From contig CBFIIT010000049.1 of the NCBI GenBank assembly GCA_965662725.1, positions 1 to 7,696 on the forward strand: a DNA stretch of 7,696 nt, in the 5' to 3' direction. This document shows, one piece after another, positions 5,324 through 7,696 of the stretch. The notes beneath the pieces are model-generated. The model had not been told where the DNA came from. It did not search any database and saw nothing but the letters and a program-made list of their open reading frames with translations. How positions within the stretch are numbered: position 1 is the stretch's first letter; each line of letters opens with the position of its first letter. Made by a program: the position numbers and the translations under genes. The stretch comes from UBA8337 sp965662725 (GTDB taxonomy: Bacteria > Pseudomonadota > Alphaproteobacteria > RS24).

Positions 5324-5881
5324 ATGATGTTTTTTCTAACGATTTATCGCGACGTGACCGGGGCGATTGCGACGCGCAGTGCAGGCTGGCTCCTGCCGCT
5401 TGGTGCGCGCTTTACATTTGCCGCCGTTCTGCTGAGTTATTATTGGGCCTCGGCCTTAACCAAATTCTCAGACGGTTTTTTCGGTTTTTTGCAGCCCAGT
5501 TTCGGCGCTTATTATCAAATCGTCCCGAAAGTGGCCGAAGCGGCACAATTTGATCCGGAAATGATTTCCGCCGCTTGGTATCCGCTAGTGCTGTTAGGCA
5601 GTTGGGCAGAGATTATTCTGCCGCTCCTCATTTTACTTGGTCTGTTCACACGCGGCGCGGCCCTTGGCATGATCGGTTTTATCATCGTGCAATCCTTGAC
5701 CGATATTTTCGGTCATAATGTCGATAGTACGGCGATTGGCGGCTGGTTTGACCGCGCCTCTGATGGGCTGATATTGGACCAGCGTCTGCTTTGGGTGTTT
5801 TTGCTTTTGGTGTTGGTCGTGCAGGGCGGGGGCCGTTATGCGCTCGACCATGTGTTGAATATCGATAAAACGCCCAAATAG
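5324..5881 (+). CDS. DoxX-family membrane protein of the bufferin operon
   Basis: This is a 185-residue inner-membrane protein with four predicted helices: about residues 22-44, 84-107, 109-128 and 153-168. DoxX features are the first-helix SALTKF block, the E96-containing helix (SWAEIILPLLILLGLFTR), and the C-terminal DQRLLWVFLLLV followed by GGGRYALDHVL. DoxX proteins accompany DUF2282/DUF692/DUF2063 genes in many proteobacteria (for example the gold-induced gig operon of Cupriavidus). Their role is unproven; redox chemistry or transport at the membrane has been suggested. AGGGGAG lies 4 bases before the first ATG (5324) and 7 before the second (5327), so the second may be the true start. 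It is the last gene of the four-gene operon. Confidence 0.88.
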   Translation: MMFFLTIYRDVTGAIATRSAGWLLPLGARFTFAAVLLSYYWASALTKFSDGFFGFLQPSFGAYYQIVPKVAEAAQFDPEMISAAWYPLVLLGSWAEIILPLLILLGLFTRGAALGMIGFIIVQSLTDIFGHNVDSTAIGGWFDRASDGLILDQRLLWVFLLLVLVVQGGGRYALDHVLNIDKTPK

Positions 5882-5902
5882 ATCGGAATAAGCAATAAGA
5901 CC

Positions 5903-5949
5903 TTTGCGTAATTGCAAATTTGCGTATTCGCAGATAAGCTATTGCAATT
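5903..5949 (+). promoter_or_regulatory. Repeated operator-like boxes at the LysR gene start
   Basis: TTTGCGTAATTGCA (5903-5916) and TTTGCGTATTCGCA (5919-5932) are tandem copies (12 of 14 identical, period 16). Across their junction is a perfect palindrome GCAAATTTGC (5914-5923), and a further TATTGCAATT abuts the start codon (5940-5949). Such dense symmetry is typical of an autoregulatory LysR site. No Shine-Dalgarno sequence is visible before the ATG at 5950, so the message may be leaderless. Confidence 0.5.
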
Positions 5950-6894
5950 ATGAAGGGTCTGGATTGGGACGATTTACGATTTTTTCTGGCAGTTGCCGCT
6001 ACAGGCAGCTTGTCGGCCGCGGCGCGTGAGCTGAATGTCAATACCACAACGGTTTTGCGGCGCATTGCCAATCTTGAGGAAGCGCTGGATGCGCGGCTGT
6101 TTGAGCGTTTGCGCAGCGGTTATACGCTGACGCAAGACGGCACGCGGCTTTTGCAATCATTGGAACCGGTTGATAATAGCCTGTCTTCTTTGCAGCGCGA
6201 TTTTCAAGCCGGGTCCGGTGATGTGCGCGGGATTGTGCGGCTTTCGGCCAGTGAAGTGATTGCCGGCGGTCTTTTGGGGCCGGTTCTGCCGATATTTCAG
6301 CAACAAGCGCCTGATGTCGCCTTGGATATCATTACTGATCCGAGTATTTCCGGCCCCGGTTCTGCACCTCGGGTGATGAATGCGTTGCGTGATGTTGATA
6401 TTGCGCTGCGGCTGGCGCGGCCGACACAGGGTGATATGCTGGTGCGCAAGTTGACCGATGTCGCTTACGGGCTTTATGCGACGCCGAAATATGGCAAAAA
6501 ATTGGGTGATGCACCGGCCCATAATAACCTTTCGGATGTGCAGATTATCGGATTTTCTGAAGAAGAACGACCTTTGGGGCCGGTCTGGTGGTTGTCACGG
6601 GCGGAAAAAGCCGGGCAAGTGGTGATGCGTTCCTCCAGCGCGGCAACCCGCATGGCGGCCTGTCTGAACGGCGATGCAGTGGCCGCTTTACCTTGTTTTC
6701 TGGGTGATGAAACGCATGGATTGGTGCGCCTAGCGGGGCCGGAATTGGTCGGCAGTCTCGAATTATGGCTGCTGACACGGGCCGATATGGCACGGCTTGG
6801 GCATGTGCGCGCGGTGATGGATTTTATGGTTGAGGCGATTTCCGGTCAATCGGGACGTTTGGCCGGTATTGACCGACGCGATGAGCCGCTCTAA
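5950..6894 (+). CDS. LysR-type transcriptional regulator
   Basis: This 314-residue cytoplasmic regulator has the N-terminal winged helix-turn-helix at residues 5-65. Hallmarks are WDDLRFFLAVAATGSLSAAARELNVNTTTVLRRI, then NLEEALDARLFERL and GYTLTQDGTRLL. A linker helix (about 68-90) leads to the effector domain (about 93-300) with RGIVRLSASEVIAGGLLGPVLP, DIALRLARP and VAALPCFLGD. The length is normal for the family. The start at 5950 fits the family N-terminus although no ribosome site precedes it. It lies 68 bases after the DoxX gene on the same strand, so it could be co-transcribed with the bufferin operon or driven from the boxes in the gap. The ligand and target genes cannot be told from sequence. 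Confidence 0.93.
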   Translation: MKGLDWDDLRFFLAVAATGSLSAAARELNVNTTTVLRRIANLEEALDARLFERLRSGYTLTQDGTRLLQSLEPVDNSLSSLQRDFQAGSGDVRGIVRLSASEVIAGGLLGPVLPIFQQQAPDVALDIITDPSISGPGSAPRVMNALRDVDIALRLARPTQGDMLVRKLTDVAYGLYATPKYGKKLGDAPAHNNLSDVQIIGFSEEERPLGPVWWLSRAEKAGQVVMRSSSAATRMAACLNGDAVAALPCFLGDETHGLVRLAGPELVGSLELWLLTRADMARLGHVRAVMDFMVEAISGQSGRLAGIDRRDEPL

Positions 6895-6997
6895 ATCGCC
6901 CGGTAAAACGTTTAAAATTGCTTGCCATGGCAGTTTTCCTTGCTTAAACAAGTATATGGGCTTGCCCATTTCACGTGTGTGATTGAAAGAACGACGA
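6895..6997 (+). other. Short intergenic region upstream of the leuA leader
   Basis: No gene is visible here. A tight dyad, ATGGGC-TT-GCCCAT (6956-6969), is followed by only a few T residues and could be a weak terminator for the lysR gene or a regulator site. I could not find a convincing -35/-10 pair for the leuA transcript; TTGCCA (6922-6927) and TATATG (6953-6958) are badly spaced. Confidence 0.3.
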
Positions 6998-7126
6998 ATG
7001 GTCGAACGCGAAACATTTATGCGAGATTTTGCTGTTGCCGCTGCGGCGACCGGCATGATTTTGCGTGCGCGCGATAATGACGTTTCTACAGACACGCTAA
7101 CCATCCTTCTCCTTACCTGCCCCTGA
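6998..7126 (+). CDS. leuL: Leucine-rich leader peptide of leuA
   Basis: This 42-codon ORF ends 86 bases before leuA. The peptide finishes TLTILLLTCP and then TGA, so Leu34, Ile36 and Leu37-38-39 lie close to the stop. The Leu codons are CTA, CTT, CTC and CTT, whereas neighbouring genes prefer TTG and CTG; scarce codons at the control site are typical of attenuation peptides. The ribosome site is weak (GAAAG at 6985-6989), and internal ATGs at 7019 and 7055 could give shorter forms; all retain the leucine run. Its role would be to sense charged leucyl-tRNA through ribosome stalling and so set the fold of the RNA ahead of leuA. Position, end composition and the following gene agree; expression is inferred. 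Confidence 0.7.
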   Translation: MVERETFMRDFAVAAAATGMILRARDNDVSTDTLTILLLTCP

Positions 7127-7204
7127 GATCGGACAGTCGATGAACGGCGCGTTTTCAGGGGATGCTTCAGGAAAGAAACAAATGACCCAAGGGTCTCAGG
7201 AAGG
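7120..7204 (+). promoter_or_regulatory. leuA: leuA leader RNA with mutually exclusive helices
   Basis: CCCCTGA (7120-7126, containing the leader stop codon) pairs perfectly with TCAGGGG (7155-7161). Overlapping bases, CCTGAGATC (7122-7130), can instead pair with GGTCTCAGG (7192-7200): nine pairs with one G-U, covering the first part of the leuA ribosome site AGGAAGG (7198-7204). The two helices cannot coexist. A small hairpin GACC-CAAG-GGTC (7184-7195) also competes for 7192-7195. There is no U-run after any helix, so control of translation initiation, or of Rho access, is more likely than a simple intrinsic attenuator. Confidence 0.55.
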
Positions 7205-7212
7205 ATGAAACG

Positions 7213-7696
7213 ATGACAGATTCAATCAAACAAAGCGGCGCCGAACAGGACCGCGTCTATATTTTCGATACCACATTGCGCGATGGTGAGCAGTCACCCG
7301 GCGCGTCAATGACGCTGGAAGAAAAGCTGCAAATAGCCGAATTGCTGGACACAATGGGTGTCGACGTTATTGAGGCAGGTTTTCCAATCGCTTCAAACGG
7401 CGATTTTGAAAGCGTGTCAGAGGTCGCCAAGCTGGTGAAAAATGCGCAAGTTTGCGGTTTGGCACGGGCCGGTGCGAAAGATATTGACCGCGCAGCTGAA
7501 GCGGTGAAACACGCCGCCAATCCGCGCATTCATACGTTCATTTCCACCAGTCCGGTGCATATGAAACATAAGCTGCAAATGGAACCGGAAGCGGTGATGG
7601 AAGCGATTGCGTTTTCCGTCAGCCATGCGCGCAATCATGTAGAGGTTGTCGAATGGTCGCCGGAAGATGCGACGCGAACCGACCGTGACTTTTTAT
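7213..7696 (+). CDS. leuA: 2-isopropylmalate synthase, N-terminal part (3' truncated by window edge)
   Basis: This enzyme condenses acetyl-CoA with 2-oxoisovalerate, the committed step of leucine synthesis, in the cytoplasm. About 161 of an expected ~510-550 residues are present and the frame is open to the window end. Diagnostic motifs: VYIFDTTLRDGEQSPGASM (residues 15-33), with the R-D of the HMGL/DRE-TIM family active site and the metal-binding Asp; GVDVIEAGFPIAS; CGLARA; IHTFISTSPVHMKHKL; and VEWSPEDATRTDRDF. The start at 7213 is supported by AGGAAGGA ending 7 bases upstream. A tiny MKR ORF (7205-7216) overlaps the start codon. The gene is preceded by the leucine-rich leader peptide, so feedback by leucine supply at the RNA level is likely. 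Confidence 0.97.
   Translation, partial: MTDSIKQSGAEQDRVYIFDTTLRDGEQSPGASMTLEEKLQIAELLDTMGVDVIEAGFPIASNGDFESVSEVAKLVKNAQVCGLARAGAKDIDRAAEAVKHAANPRIHTFISTSPVHMKHKLQMEPEAVMEAIAFSVSHARNHVEVVEWSPEDATRTDRDFL

Noticed and set aside
7140..7208. 22-codon ORF between the leader peptide and leuA (ATG at 7140)
   Set aside because: No ribosome site and no recognisable composition; its bases are explained by the leader RNA pairing.
1..7696. CRISPR arrays, tRNA or rRNA genes, transposase genes
   Set aside because: No regularly spaced repeats, cloverleaf sequences or transposase-like ORFs were found on either strand.

Overview
The window looks like chromosomal DNA of an alphaproteobacterium. The evidence is the class I ketol-acid reductoisomerase and 2-isopropylmalate synthase sequences, a leuA leader peptide, a CtrA-type TTAA-N7-TTAA box, and a bufferin operon of the kind described in Caulobacter. 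A Caulobacterales/Maricaulales (Hyphomonadaceae-like) host is my best guess, but only a guess. Housekeeping genes are moderately GC-rich and favour TTG/CTG for leucine. Two stretches (the gene at 875-1489 and the bor-like gene at 2426-2728) are visibly AT-richer.

Layout. (1) 1-650 is the 3' two thirds of ilvC. Its last 57 bases are duplicated almost perfectly at 718-774, followed by a strong terminator. (2) 875-1489 encodes an unrecognised two-helix membrane protein, AT-rich and closed by a bidirectional terminator. (3) On the minus strand are a glycine-zipper outer-membrane lipoprotein (1554-2306), a Bor/Iss-family lipoprotein (2426-2728) with its own terminator, and a 26-residue membrane microprotein (2845-2925) preceded by a strongly structured element (2961-3083). 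(4) After a regulatory region (3120-3306), the plus strand carries a compact four-gene bufferin operon: BufA (DUF2282 precursor peptide), BufB (DUF692 multinuclear iron oxidase), BufC (DUF2063 partner) and a DoxX-family membrane protein. A LysR-type regulator follows. (5) The window ends with a leucine-rich leader peptide and the 5' part of leuA.

How it fits together. ilvC and leuA are branched-chain amino acid genes that frame the window; the 6.5 kb between them is unrelated to that pathway and has several marks of accessory DNA. The best-defined system is the bufferin operon. By analogy with characterised bufferins, BufB and BufC would convert cysteines of the exported BufA peptide into copper-binding thiooxazoles, with DoxX as a membrane accessory. 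The leuA leader combines a Leu-Leu-Leu peptide with two mutually exclusive RNA helices, one covering the leuA ribosome binding site. This suggests leucine-responsive control without an evident terminator.
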